Shown here one piece after another: positions 51,080-59,882 of a DNA stretch of 64,000 nt. The position numbers and the translations under genes are program-made. Source of the stretch: WTFY01 sp965220895 (GTDB lineage: Bacteria > Pseudomonadota > Gammaproteobacteria > UBA4575); the NCBI GenBank assembly GCA_965220895.1, contig OZ244850.1, positions 1,178,001 to 1,242,000 of the forward strand, given 5' to 3'. How positions within the stretch are numbered: the first letter of the stretch is position 1; every line of letters begins with the position of its first letter. A model generated the notes under the pieces. The model was not told where the DNA came from and ran no database searches. It saw only the letters and a program-made list of their open reading frames with translations.

Positions 51080-52844
51080 CACTGACGCTTTTAGCCAGCA
51101 CACAAGTGTCCGTTATCAGCCTGATGAAAATCCCCCGGCTGCACTGGCTTTTGGCCTTGGTCTGCAACTGGCAATTCTCTGTATCTCTGGCATCGTACTG
51201 ACTCCGGCAATCATCGTCCGTGCGGCGGGCGGGAGTGAAGCTTTTCTGTCATGGGCTGTATTCGCTGCCGTTGCAGTCAGCGGTATCAGTACGATACTGC
51301 AAGCAAAACGGGTAGGACGGGTTGGCGCGGGCTATGTACTGGCGATGGGTACTTCTGGGGCCTTCATCGCAATTTGCGTCACGGCAATTGCCGAGGGCGG
51401 TCCGGCCATGCTGGCCACACTGGTGGTAGTTTCATCTTTCTTTCAGTTTGCACTTTCAGCACGGTTGTCCCTGTTTCGCAGGATCCTGACCCCGACTGTA
51501 GCGGGTACAGTCATCATGTTGATACCGGTCACGGTTATGCCGATAATTTTTGGTTTCTTGAAGAACGTTCCGGACGCGGTGCCTGTCTCGGCCGCACCGA
51601 TGAGTGCGCTTGCGACCTTGCTCTGCATCGTCTTCATTGCTCTAAAAGCGACGGGAGTACTGCGTCTTTGGGCACCAGTCATCGGGGTCGTAGTCGGTTC
51701 GGTGGTTGCAGGGTTTTATGGTCTCTACGACGCTGAACGTGTTGCCGCTGCTGCATGGCTAGGTTTCCCGACCGGCGAGTGGCCAGGCCTGGATCTAAGC
51801 TTCGGGCCAGTCTTTTGGACGCTTCTTCCCGCATTTGTGTTTGTTACTTTGGTGGGTGCGATTGAAACAATCGGGGATTCAATCGCAATTCAACGGGTTT
51901 CTTGGCGTCGGCCTCGAGCCGCAGATTTTCGGGCAGTGCAGGGTACGGTGGCCGCCGATGGCGTGGGCAATCTCTTATCGGGTCTTCTGGGTACTGTACC
52001 CAACACAACCTACTCAACGAGTGTTGCCGTAGCAGAGCTTACCGGGGTTGGCGCACGCTGGGTCGGCATTGCACTGGGGCTTGTCTTTATTGTGTTGGCG
52101 TTCATTCCAAAAGCGCTGGCTGTCATTTTGGCGATCCCCGGGCCTGTGGCTGCTGCTTATATCGGTGTGCTGTTGGCGATGTTGTTCATCGTTGGCATGA
52201 AGGTCGCCATTCAGGACGGAATTGACTATCGCAGGGGTCTGGTTGCCGGTGCTGCATTCTGGATCGGAGTTGGCCTCCAGAACGGATGGATATTCCCCGA
52301 GTATGCTTCGAAGTTTGCCGGTGGGCTTTTGGAGAACGGGATGACAGCGGGAGGTTTGGTCGCTATCCTGATGACGTTGTTTGTGGAGTTGACCGAGCCG
52401 CGCCGTAGCAGAATCGAAATGGTGCTTGACCTGTCGGCTTTACCGAAAATCAAGGCGTTTCTCGGTGAATTTGCATCTCGCAGCAACTGGGATGCAGTCA
52501 TGGCAAACCGCCTTGTAGGAGCAGCCGAAGAGACCCTGCTGACACTCCTTAAGCATGGTCAGGGTCAAAGTTCAGAAAAGCAGCCACGCCGCTTGCTTCT
52601 GATGGCTCACAAGGAGAGTGGCCAGGGTGTGCTTGAATTTGTGGCCGCGACAGGTGAGGAAAACCTTCAGGACCGTATTGCGCTGCTCGGTGAGCGTACG
52701 GATGCCGAGACCACCGAATGGGATGTCTCACTTAGGCTTTTGCGACATCTGGCTTCCTCTGTCCGCCACCAGCAATACCATGATACGGATATTGTAACGG
52801 TGCATGTGGATGCCCCTCAATCCATGCCCTCGGTACAGACATAG
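51066..52844 (+). CDS. NCS2-family nucleobase (xanthine/uracil) permease, start unclear
   Basis: The frame encodes a nucleobase:cation symporter of the NCS2/NAT fold. The first helices are ALAFGLGLQLAILCISGIVL and SWAVFAAVAVSGISTIL, then VGRVGAGYVLAMGTSGAFIA; the NAT-type signature region is VPNTTYSTSVAVAELTGVG. After about residue 470 a soluble tail (RLVGAAEETLLTLLKHG to DIVTVHVDAP) resembles a degenerate histidine-kinase-type ATPase domain. The first ATG (51345) would remove helices 1-2, yet no ATG, GTG or TTG lies upstream in frame. Coordinates give the full open frame; the real start is either non-canonical or in another frame at 51005. Confidence 0.82.
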   Translation, partial: GCIISTDAFSQHTSVRYQPDENPPAALAFGLGLQLAILCISGIVLTPAIIVRAAGGSEAFLSWAVFAAVAVSGISTILQAKRVGRVGAGYVLAMGTSGAFIAICVTAIAEGGPAMLATLVVVSSFFQFALSARLSLFRRILTPTVAGTVIMLIPVTVMPIIFGFLKNVPDAVPVSAAPMSALATLLCIVFIALKATGVLRLWAPVIGVVVGSVVAGFYGLYDAERVAAAAWLGFPTGEWPGLDLSFGPVFWTLLPAFVFVTLVGAIETIGDSIAIQRVSWRRPRAADFRAVQGTVAADGVGNLLSGLLGTVPNTTYSTSVAVAELTGVGARWVGIALGLVFIVLAFIPKALAVILAIPGPVAAAYIGVLLAMLFIVGMKVAIQDGIDYRRGLVAGAAFWIGVGLQNGWIFPEYASKFAGGLLENGMTAGGLVAILMTLFVELTEPRRSRIEMVLDLSALPKIKAFLGEFASRSNWDAVMANRLVGAAEETLLTLLKHGQGQSSEKQPRRLLLMAHKESGQGVLEFVAATGEENLQDRIALLGERTDAETTEWDVSLRLLRHLASSVRHQQYHDTDIVTVHVDAPQSMPSVQT

Positions 52845-52998
52845 CAGGCTGCACAAAATCCTGGTGAACCCGGATTTGACTGCATCAGATGCAGCTCCTT
52901 GTGGTGCCATAAGAGCGTGGTCGTATTGCTGGAATGAGCTGTTCCTATCTCCACTGGGCAATGCAGCTATGGCAAGCAAGATAGGCCATAAAGAGTAT

Positions 52999-53027
52999 TT
53001 GGTTTCACACCCAGCATTCACTATAAT
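52999..53027 (+). promoter_or_regulatory. Sigma-70 promoter for cytochrome c5 gene
   Basis: TTGGTT (52999-53004) and TATAAT (53022-53027) are separated by the ideal 17 bases. The expected start near 53034 gives a leader of about 35 bases before the GTG at 53070. A 15-bp palindrome CTGCATC-A-GATGCAG lies upstream at 52879-52893 and could be a regulator site. Confidence 0.68.
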
Positions 53028-53069
53028 TCGCAGCGCATCAAAGCAGAACCAACTGGAATAGGAGTTCAT

Positions 53070-53561
53070 GTGGCCGACCAAAAGTTTGTAAAAACATTAA
53101 AAGTCGTATTTGGGGTGCTGGTGGGATCGACAATCGGGATTCTGGCACTGGCAAATGTACTTATTTCAGATGCGGACTACTCCCATGAGACCGTGATTCA
53201 GGAGAATATCGAGGACCGCATCCGGCCTGTCGGCAACGTACACCTGTCCGGCAAGTCCGTGACGGCCGAAGCAGAAGTCGCCGCCGAGAAAGTCGAGCCT
53301 GTGCAGGTTGCCGCGGCTGCAGAAAAATCGGTCGAGGAAATTTACCAGGCCTGCGCCGTGTGCCATGGTTCCGGGGTCTTGAATGCTCCGAGGTTAGGGG
53401 ATAAGGCAAATTGGGAGCCACGCTTGGCAAAAGGGGTTGAACAGCTTTATGCGAATGCCATCAATGGCGTGGGCACCATGCCTCCCAAGGGTGGTCGTCT
53501 TGATTTCTCTGACGAAGAAATCAGGAGAGTCGTGGACTATATGCTGGATTCAGTACGCTAG
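53070..53561 (+). CDS. Membrane-anchored cytochrome c5-family protein
   Basis: The 163-residue protein has an uncleaved N-terminal anchor (LKVVFGVLVGSTIGILALAN), an Ala/Glu/Val-rich linker (about residues 60-88) and one cytochrome c domain with CAVCH (Cys95-His99) and the Met137 ligand in GTMPPKGG, as in cytochrome c5. It probably shuttles electrons at the periplasmic face of the inner membrane. The GTG at 53070 has a GGAG site 5 bases upstream; the overlapping ATG at 53068 is out of frame. It is monocistronic and converges on ubiK. Confidence 0.92.
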   Translation: MADQKFVKTLKVVFGVLVGSTIGILALANVLISDADYSHETVIQENIEDRIRPVGNVHLSGKSVTAEAEVAAEKVEPVQVAAAAEKSVEEIYQACAVCHGSGVLNAPRLGDKANWEPRLAKGVEQLYANAINGVGTMPPKGGRLDFSDEEIRRVVDYMLDSVR

Positions 53562-53661
53562 TTGCCGGAGCAGGTGGTCTTACAGTTCCGCTGGCGAATT
53601 TTAGACCAACGGAACCCTTGCAGGGCCAGGCAGTTGCAACTGTCTCGACGTGGCTGACCCG

Positions 53662-53916
53662 CTATTTACTTGGTTTTTTCCCTTCAAGTTCCTGTACTCG
53701 TTGTTCTAACTCCTTGACGCGCAGTTGGCTTTGAGCCAGCATCTCGCTTTGTGCATCGAATTCCTTGCGCGTGACAAGATCGAGTCGCTGAAATACGCTT
53801 TCCGCAGCAGTACGTACATTTTTCTCAAGCCTGTCCCTGCCTTTTTTCAAGTCATCGGGAAGCACCTCATCAATTTTGCGAGTCAACTCATCCAAAATAC
53901 TGGAACCGAGTTTCAT
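53662..53916 (-). CDS. ubiK: Ubiquinone biosynthesis accessory factor UbiK
   Basis: The 84-residue BMFP/YqiC-family protein starts with an amphipathic region (SSILDELTRKIDEVLPDDLKK) and ends in a coiled coil (QSQLRVKELEQRVQELEGKK). It forms a complex with UbiJ, whose gene is at 27.8 kb, and supports the Ubi metabolon under oxygen. It is divergent from torF-glnK-amtB, as in many gammaproteobacteria. Confidence 0.93.
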   Translation of the reverse strand: MKLGSSILDELTRKIDEVLPDDLKKGRDRLEKNVRTAAESVFQRLDLVTRKEFDAQSEMLAQSQLRVKELEQRVQELEGKKPSK

Positions 53917-54095
53917 GGCTGAATACTCCTTTTCTTATATCTAAGTACGAACCTTACACAATATCATACCTGTTTGAAGTCCAATGCACTGATACTGTGC
54001 GTCCGGGGTTCAGCAAGGTGCATCAACTCTACTGCCGGATGCGACCGGCATCCATGTGGCTCCCGTAACTCTTTGTTTTATAAAGCAAGGGAATG

Positions 54096-54113
54096 TTGGC
54101 ACGGTGTGTGCTT
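54096..54113 (+). promoter_or_regulatory. Sigma-54 (RpoN) promoter for torF-glnK-amtB
   Basis: TTGGCACGGTGTGTGCTT carries the invariant GG (54098-54099) and GC (54110-54111) exactly 10 bases apart, and matches the TGGCACG-N4-TTGCW consensus except for one T. The start would fall near 54123, giving a 30-base leader with the GGGAGGAAG ribosome site before torF. This places the operon under RpoN and probably NtrC control. Only a half NtrC-like element (GGTGCA) was seen upstream. Confidence 0.82.
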
Positions 54114-54152
54114 ATTCCCTATAAAGAATTCATAGATATGGGGAGGAAGTCG

Positions 54153-54851
54153 ATGAGCAAAACGATTTACAAAGTGATGATACTGGCCGTTCTGGTCAGT
54201 CCGGTGATCCCGTTTTCAGCTGGTGCTGAGATGAGTGTGTCAGGCAATGCTGGAATCCTGTCGGACTATATTTTCCGGGGTATTCCTCAAGATTCCGGCG
54301 TTGCAAATGGGGGCATCGATTTGGAAGCCGGTGGTTTTTATCTGGGCACCTGGATCGCGGATGTAGGTGAAGGGATCGAGCAGGATTTCTATACTGGGTA
54401 TGTCATGGAGTTGCCCAGCGGGCTGTATCTGGGCGCCGGGTTTACCAGTTACCAGTACTCTGACGACTTCGACGACGAATACAACGAAGTCAACCTGTAT
54501 GCCGGCTGGGCCAGTGACAATTTGTCTCTGGACCTGGAGTACACAGACGGCGAGTACAACGGGGTGTTCACAGAACTCGTGGGTGGTCAGGAAGTTGAAA
54601 AAGGCGACGAGTACGGCTTTTTTGCAGCGACCCTGGGCTATGGGGGCGCGTACCTGACCTACGGAGACTTTACCGATGACGCAGACGAAATGCTGGGAGA
54701 TTACCTGGAATTCGGTTATTCGCTCGAGGTTTCGGGTTTTGAAGTGACAGCCGCAGTTGTACATACGGATGCCGATATTCTGCAGGATGAGGAGGATGAT
54801 GACGAAACTGAAGCCTACATCAGCATTCACCACAGCTTTGACCTTATGTAG
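54153..54851 (+). CDS. TorF-family putative porin
   Basis: The product (232 residues) has a signal peptide (VMILAVLVSPVIPFSAGAE) and the conserved start of the Gcw_chp/TorF family (SVSGNAGILSDYIFRGIPQDS). The rest alternates beta strands rich in Tyr, Gly and acidic residues, as expected of an outer membrane barrel. It regularly precedes glnK-amtB; its substrate is not known, but co-regulation with ammonium uptake suggests a nitrogen compound. The ATG at 54153 follows a strong GGGAGGAAG site; a longer frame from 54093 would overlap the sigma-54 promoter and is rejected. Confidence 0.88.
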   Translation: MSKTIYKVMILAVLVSPVIPFSAGAEMSVSGNAGILSDYIFRGIPQDSGVANGGIDLEAGGFYLGTWIADVGEGIEQDFYTGYVMELPSGLYLGAGFTSYQYSDDFDDEYNEVNLYAGWASDNLSLDLEYTDGEYNGVFTELVGGQEVEKGDEYGFFAATLGYGGAYLTYGDFTDDADEMLGDYLEFGYSLEVSGFEVTAAVVHTDADILQDEEDDDETEAYISIHHSFDLM

Positions 54852-54945
54852 CGGGATAAGTGGCAACGGATCAACAACGTTTCTGCCAGGGTATCCAGTT
54901 CGAATTTGAATCTCTTAGACCAACGCACAATCAGGAGTAATCACT

Positions 54946-55284
54946 ATGAAGCTTGTTACCGCAATTGTTAAGCCTTTTAAGCTTGATTATGTACGCGAAG
55001 CTTTGTCGGAAATTGGCGTCACGGGTGTCACCGTGGTCGAGGTTAAAGGCTTCGGTCGGCAAAAAGGGCACACGGAGCTATACCGGGGCGCGGAGTACGT
55101 TGTTGATTTCTTGCCCAAGGTGATGCTGGAGATCGCCGTTGACAGCAATTTGCTGGATTCGGTGGTCGAGGCAATCAGCAAAGCTGCGAGCACGGGAAAA
55201 ATCGGCGATGGCAAGATTTTTGTCACCCCGCTCGAACAAGTCGTGCGCATACGTACGGGCGAGACGGGTCCGGACGCTCTGTAA
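54946..55284 (+). CDS. glnK: Nitrogen regulatory protein P-II (GlnK)
   Basis: The 112-residue trimeric signal protein has Tyr51 in ELYRGAEYVVDF, the uridylylation site at the tip of the T-loop, the KGFGRQKGHTE loop start, and the ATP-binding GKIGDGKIFV. It senses 2-oxoglutarate and ATP/ADP and blocks AmtB when nitrogen is sufficient. The ATG has an AGGAG site. Linkage to amtB supports GlnK rather than GlnB. Confidence 0.96.
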   Translation: MKLVTAIVKPFKLDYVREALSEIGVTGVTVVEVKGFGRQKGHTELYRGAEYVVDFLPKVMLEIAVDSNLLDSVVEAISKAASTGKIGDGKIFVTPLEQVVRIRTGETGPDAL

Positions 55285-55312
55285 CGAAAAATACATTCCT
55301 TAGGAGGGAGTT

Positions 55313-56578
55313 GTGGTTGATCAAATCTTTGAATTGCAATACGCGATTGACACCTTTTACTTTTTGGTGTGTGGCGCATTAGTGATGTGGATGGCTGCCG
55401 GCTTTTCCATGCTCGAATCAGGACTTGTACGGAGCAAAAACACGGCTGAGATTCTGACCAAAAATGTCACGCTGTATTCGATTGCCTGCATCATGTACAT
55501 GATTTGCGGGTACATGATCATGTATGACGGCACGCTGTTTTTGTCTGGAATTGCAGGGGGCGAAAGCCTGGTAGATGATGTTTTGGCAGCCTCTGCTGAG
55601 AATGGCTTCCACGGTGATTCTGTATATTCGGATGCATCGGACTTCTTTTTCCAGGTCGTATTTGTTGCAACATCCATGTCGATCGTATCGGGCGCGGTAG
55701 CTGAGCGGATGAAAATGTGGTCATTTCTTCTGTTTGTCGTGGTATTCACAGGGCTCATCTACCCGCTGGAAGGCAGTTGGACCTGGAACGGGAAAGATGT
55801 GTTCGGCTGGTTCAATCTTGGCGATGCAGGATTCTCCGATTTTGCAGGGTCGGGTATCGTCCATATGGCAGGCGCAACGGCTGCATTGGCCGGGGTCATG
55901 TTGCTCGGAGCACGCCAGGGCAAATATGGGCCAGATGGAAAGGTAGTCGCTATTCCTGGGGCCAACCTGCCGCTTGCCACGCTGGGGACATTTATTCTGT
56001 GGATGGGATGGTTCGGCTTCAACGGCGGGTCAGTGCTGAAGCTCGGAGATGCTGCCAGCGCCAATGCCGTGGCCATGGTGTTCCTGAACACCAATACCGC
56101 GGCTGCAGGCGGGCTGATGGCAGCTTTGGTCACTGCACGTCTCTGGTTTGGCAAGGCGGACCTGACCATGGCCCTGAACGGCGCACTGGCCGGCCTGGTG
56201 GCTATTACGGCTGAACCTTCTACTCCTTCAGCCCTGATCGCTACTCTGATCGGTGCAGCTGGCGGGGTCCTTGTCGTGCTGTCGATTGTGCTGCTGGATA
56301 AACTCAGAATAGATGACCCGGTAGGGGCAATTTCCGTGCACGGAACTGTTGGACTGTGGGGGCTGCTGGCCGTGCCGCTTACTAATCCCGACGTGACACT
56401 CAGCGGTCAGTTGCTCGGTGCGGCCACGATATTCGTCTGGGTGTTTCTGGCCAGCCTGGTCATCTGGAGCGTGATCAAAGCAATCATGGGGCTTCGCATC
56501 AGTGAAGAAGAAGAGATGCAGGGGGCCGACATATCCGAGTGTGGCATGGAGGCCTACCCAGAGTTTGTGATCGAATAG
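55313..56578 (+). CDS. amtB: Ammonium transporter AmtB
   Basis: The 421-residue protein has about 11 membrane helices. It contains the Amt signature AGSGIVHMAGATAALAG with the pore His in IVHMAG, and the second pore His in ISVHGTVGLWGLLAV. WMAAGFSMLESGL and FNGGSVLKLGDAA are also typical. It conducts ammonium into the cell and is gated by GlnK. The GTG at 55313 follows a strong AGGAGG site. A clear terminator follows the gene. Confidence 0.96.
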   Translation: MVDQIFELQYAIDTFYFLVCGALVMWMAAGFSMLESGLVRSKNTAEILTKNVTLYSIACIMYMICGYMIMYDGTLFLSGIAGGESLVDDVLAASAENGFHGDSVYSDASDFFFQVVFVATSMSIVSGAVAERMKMWSFLLFVVVFTGLIYPLEGSWTWNGKDVFGWFNLGDAGFSDFAGSGIVHMAGATAALAGVMLLGARQGKYGPDGKVVAIPGANLPLATLGTFILWMGWFGFNGGSVLKLGDAASANAVAMVFLNTNTAAAGGLMAALVTARLWFGKADLTMALNGALAGLVAITAEPSTPSALIATLIGAAGGVLVVLSIVLLDKLRIDDPVGAISVHGTVGLWGLLAVPLTNPDVTLSGQLLGAATIFVWVFLASLVIWSVIKAIMGLRISEEEEMQGADISECGMEAYPEFVIE

Positions 56579-56600
56579 GCCTCGGGAAGTCTTGTAGGTC

Positions 56601-56631
56601 AAAGCGCCTCCTTTTAGGGGGCGCTTTTTTT
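56601..56631 (+). terminator. Rho-independent terminator after amtB
   Basis: AAAGCGCC pairs with GGCGCTTT, extended by TCC/GGG to an 11-bp stem with a short TTTTA loop, and the T run continues beyond the stem. It closes the torF-glnK-amtB unit and lies directly before the end of convergent speE. Confidence 0.9.
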
Positions 56632-56642
56632 ATCTGCGCCCC

Positions 56643-57494
56643 TTATCCCTTGCCCATGAACTGCGGTGTTGCAAAGCAGGCCAAGTGCACTGCGTGGTTG
56701 TAATACCGGGTTTGAATCTTTAATTGCCTGGCAGATTTCTCGCGGACAAAGGATAGCGGCTCAGATTTGCCCGCCAGGGTAGCGCTCCACCAGCCTGTCG
56801 GGTAGCAGGGTTGGGGGAAATAGATCAAGTCAATACTTGAAAATCCGGCAGCCTGCATCGAGTCATGCATCGGTTGAATAATACTCTCGAGATGGACCAT
56901 AGGAGATTCGCTTTGCTGAACGAGTAAGCCCCTGGGCTTGAGTGTGCGCAAGCAGTCCTTATAAAAGGCTGTCGAGTAGAGGCCTTCTGCAGGGCCTACG
57001 GGGTCTGTACTGTCCACGATAATGATGTCCACTGAACTGGACTTCCTCGTTTGGAACCACTTGATCGCATCCTCGAAAATGAACTCGATACGGGGATCGT
57101 TATTGGCCTCGCACAAGGCAGGAAAATATTTCTTCGACAACTGGGTAACCCGCTCATCAATTTCAACCTGAAAAATTTCCTGTACACAAGAATGCTTTGC
57201 CACTTCGCGCAGGCTGCCGCAGTCTCCCCCTCCTGCAATGACCACGCTTGCTGGGTCTGGATGGCTGAACAAGACCGGATGAGTCAGCATTTCATGGTAT
57301 ATAAAGTTGTCACGTTCCGTTAGCATGACAAATCCGTCTATCACCATCAGCATGCCGAAGCTTTTGGTGGAATAGATTTCTATTTTCTGAAAAGGAGTCC
57401 GTTCTTGGTGAAGTCTCTCCTTGATCTCGAATGAAAGCGCCGTGCCGCATTCCGTGCAGGCCTCAGTGAGCCATTTTTTCCTCTTGTCCAGCAC
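56643..57494 (-). CDS. speE: Spermidine synthase (polyamine aminopropyltransferase)
   Basis: The enzyme transfers an aminopropyl group from decarboxylated SAM to putrescine. Motifs are MLMVIDGFVMLTERDNFIYHEMLTH, IAGGGDCGSLREVAKH, QVEIDERV and DSTDPVGPAEGLYS. GGGDCG in place of GGGDG is seen in a related subset of the family. Homology starts near RKKWLTEA, so I place the start at the GTG at 57494 (283 residues); the frame is open to a TTG at 57557, which would leave only 24 bases to divergent speA. Neither has a clear ribosome site. Confidence 0.92.
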   Translation of the reverse strand: MLDKRKKWLTEACTECGTALSFEIKERLHQERTPFQKIEIYSTKSFGMLMVIDGFVMLTERDNFIYHEMLTHPVLFSHPDPASVVIAGGGDCGSLREVAKHSCVQEIFQVEIDERVTQLSKKYFPALCEANNDPRIEFIFEDAIKWFQTRKSSSVDIIIVDSTDPVGPAEGLYSTAFYKDCLRTLKPRGLLVQQSESPMVHLESIIQPMHDSMQAAGFSSIDLIYFPQPCYPTGWWSATLAGKSEPLSFVREKSARQLKIQTRYYNHAVHLACFATPQFMGKG

Positions 57495-57581
57495 GTGAGT
57501 ATGTAAATTAGAAGGAAAAGTTTCAGATACGGTAAAACGGGCGGCTTCAGTTAGCAAACAGACAGATTATGCGTTATTGCT

Positions 57582-59522
57582 GTGGATATCCGTAAACATT
57601 GGAACGTAGCCGATGCCAAGGTTCATTACAGGATCCCCATCTGGGGAATGGGATTTTTTGACATCAATGATACGGGCCGAGTCAGCGCCAAAGCGGGCGA
57701 CCGTGAACTCGACCTGTATGCGCTGAGCAAAGACCTCAGAAAAAGGGGGATGGAATTTCCCGTTCTGCTGCGTTTCCCGCACATCCTGCAGCACATGTTA
57801 GACAGGTTGTATTGTGCATTCAAAAAAGCCATGACTTCCTGTAGGTACGCCGGTGACTATGTTGCCGCTTACCCGATCAAGGTAAACCAACAGGCATCCG
57901 TCATTCAATATTTTAGCCAGCAAAATCAGCACCCGGTCGCTTTTGAAGTGGGTAGCAAGGCAGAGTTGATAGCTTGTCTGGGAGTCACGCGTACGCAGAC
58001 AATTATCTGTAATGGCTATAAGGATGAAGCTTATATACGACTGGCACTGACCGGATGCCTGCTGGGCCATGAAGTCATCATTGTCCTGGAGAGCCTGGGT
58101 GAATTCCAGCATGTGTTGAAACTATCAGCGAAAGTCAATGTTCAACCGGCTCTCGGGATGCGGGTTCGCCTGTCAGCCGTTGCAGATGGAAAATGGCAAA
58201 ACACAGGGGGAAAGCGCTCAAAGTTTGGTCTGACCGCAGGTCAGGTTATGCAGTTGCTCCAGGAACTGAAGAAAAACGAGGCACTTGGATGGATGCGTAT
58301 GCTGCATTTTCACATGGGGTCTCAGATCCCTTCCCTGAAGCATATCCGTGAAGGCGTTGCAGAAGGGATGAGTTATTTTGTGCAACTCCACAGGCTGGGG
58401 GTACATCTTGACCAGTTAAACGTGGGTGGCGGGCTGGCCGTCGATTATGAGGGCAGCCGTTCGAATTCATATTTTTCAAGAGAGTACAGCGTAGACGAAT
58501 ATGCTGACACCATCGTCCGTGCAGTCCACGCCGCATGCTTTGAAAGCAAGGTACCAGAACCTGCTATTTTCACCGAAAGTGGGCGTGCCATGACAGCACA
58601 TCATGCTGTATTGGTCACCAACATGATTGATGCTGAGTACTGGAGGGAGAACGTCACTCAGGCATGTTCGGTTTTTAACAAGGATTCGGAGACTGAAGAT
58701 GGAAAACTCAAGGAGCTGGCTGACTTGTGTCGACGTATCCGATCCAATTTCGAAAAGCCCGATAGCCAAACCGATTATTCGCATACCTACGCCAGTTTGG
58801 TACAAGCTGCAAAACAGATTGATCAGGCTTTTTCTCGAGGAGACCTTTCATTAAGTCGTAAGGCCTACGCCGAGAAAATCATACAGGAGGCCTATCGGCA
58901 TCTGTCGGAGTACAAAGAATGTCTCGATGTAAACAGCAGGCATGATCTTGAGGAAAATCTGGTTGACAAGTATTTCTGTAACTTTTCCTTGTTCCGGTCA
59001 ACCCCGGATATCTGGGGTTTGAGCCAGCTCTTCCCGGTTTTGCCATTGCATCGGTTGGATGAAAGTCCAACCCGGCAGGTACGACTGCATGACCTTACCT
59101 GTGATTCGGATGGCCAGATTGACCGTTACATCGAAGCAGATTCGATTCAGTCTTACCTTTCCCTGCATGCACTTATCCCGGGACAGGACTACCTGATCGG
59201 CATATTTCTGGTGGGTGCATATCAGGAAATTTTAGGAGATTTGCACAATTTGTTTGGAGACACCCCTGCAGTAAATATCAAGGTGAATGCTGATGGAGGC
59301 TACCAGGTCGCTGAGCAGCAGCAAGGTGATACCGCTGAAAAGGTATTGTCCTATGTTCACATTGATGCTGCAGAAATTCGCAAGACCTGGCATACACGAC
59401 TGACTGAAATGAACGTACCCAAACCGCTTGCCAAACAGGCGTTGCATACGCTCGAGACTGCGCTGCAGGCCAATTGCTATCTGACATCGTCTTCAGATGA
59501 ATACAGGCATTCTGGATCATGA
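57582..59522 (+). CDS. speA: Biosynthetic arginine decarboxylase
   Basis: The 646-residue PLP enzyme converts arginine to agmatine for putrescine synthesis. PLP-binding Lys is in AAYPIKVNQQASVIQYF; other motifs are GWMRMLHFHMGSQIPSL, LNVGGGLAVDYEGS and ESGRAMTAHHAVLV. Length is close to E. coli SpeA (658). The GTG at 57582 is the only suitable start. With divergent speE it forms a polyamine locus. No agmatinase or agmatine deiminase gene is in the window. It overlaps the YcgL gene by 4 bases. Confidence 0.95.
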   Translation: MDIRKHWNVADAKVHYRIPIWGMGFFDINDTGRVSAKAGDRELDLYALSKDLRKRGMEFPVLLRFPHILQHMLDRLYCAFKKAMTSCRYAGDYVAAYPIKVNQQASVIQYFSQQNQHPVAFEVGSKAELIACLGVTRTQTIICNGYKDEAYIRLALTGCLLGHEVIIVLESLGEFQHVLKLSAKVNVQPALGMRVRLSAVADGKWQNTGGKRSKFGLTAGQVMQLLQELKKNEALGWMRMLHFHMGSQIPSLKHIREGVAEGMSYFVQLHRLGVHLDQLNVGGGLAVDYEGSRSNSYFSREYSVDEYADTIVRAVHAACFESKVPEPAIFTESGRAMTAHHAVLVTNMIDAEYWRENVTQACSVFNKDSETEDGKLKELADLCRRIRSNFEKPDSQTDYSHTYASLVQAAKQIDQAFSRGDLSLSRKAYAEKIIQEAYRHLSEYKECLDVNSRHDLEENLVDKYFCNFSLFRSTPDIWGLSQLFPVLPLHRLDESPTRQVRLHDLTCDSDGQIDRYIEADSIQSYLSLHALIPGQDYLIGIFLVGAYQEILGDLHNLFGDTPAVNIKVNADGGYQVAEQQQGDTAEKVLSYVHIDAAEIRKTWHTRLTEMNVPKPLAKQALHTLETALQANCYLTSSSDEYRHSGS

Positions 59523-59764
59523 AGTGCTATGTTTATAAAAGCTTGAAAAAAGAAGATACATTTCTTTACTTGGGTGAGAAAGACCACTTCAGTCTTCTAC
59601 CGGATGGGCTTCTGAATCTTTTCGGCGAGCCTGGTTTTGTACTGGAATTCGAGCTGACGCCGGATCGCATGCTGGCACAGGCTGATGCCAAGCAGGTGAT
59701 GGCTGACCTGCATGAGCACGGATACTACCTGCAATTCCCGCCCCAAGACCCCAAACGAACCTGA
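59519..59764 (+). CDS. YcgL-domain protein
   Basis: The 81-residue protein matches the YcgL family: KCYVYKSLKKEDTFLYL near the start and the LPDGLLNLFGEPGFVLEFEL core. Its function is not established. It overlaps the speA stop (ATGA), so it is translated from the speA message, which suggests but does not show a link with polyamine metabolism. Confidence 0.88.
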   Translation: MKCYVYKSLKKEDTFLYLGEKDHFSLLPDGLLNLFGEPGFVLEFELTPDRMLAQADAKQVMADLHEHGYYLQFPPQDPKRT

Positions 59765-59882
59765 TCCAAACGGCTGCGTATGTCTTTCGGTATGGCAACC
59801 ACCTTCATGCGAGAAATCCTGCATAGACCAGAAAGCGGTGACTGTACGCCGGTGTCATTCAGACGGATGTTTTAGCTGAATT

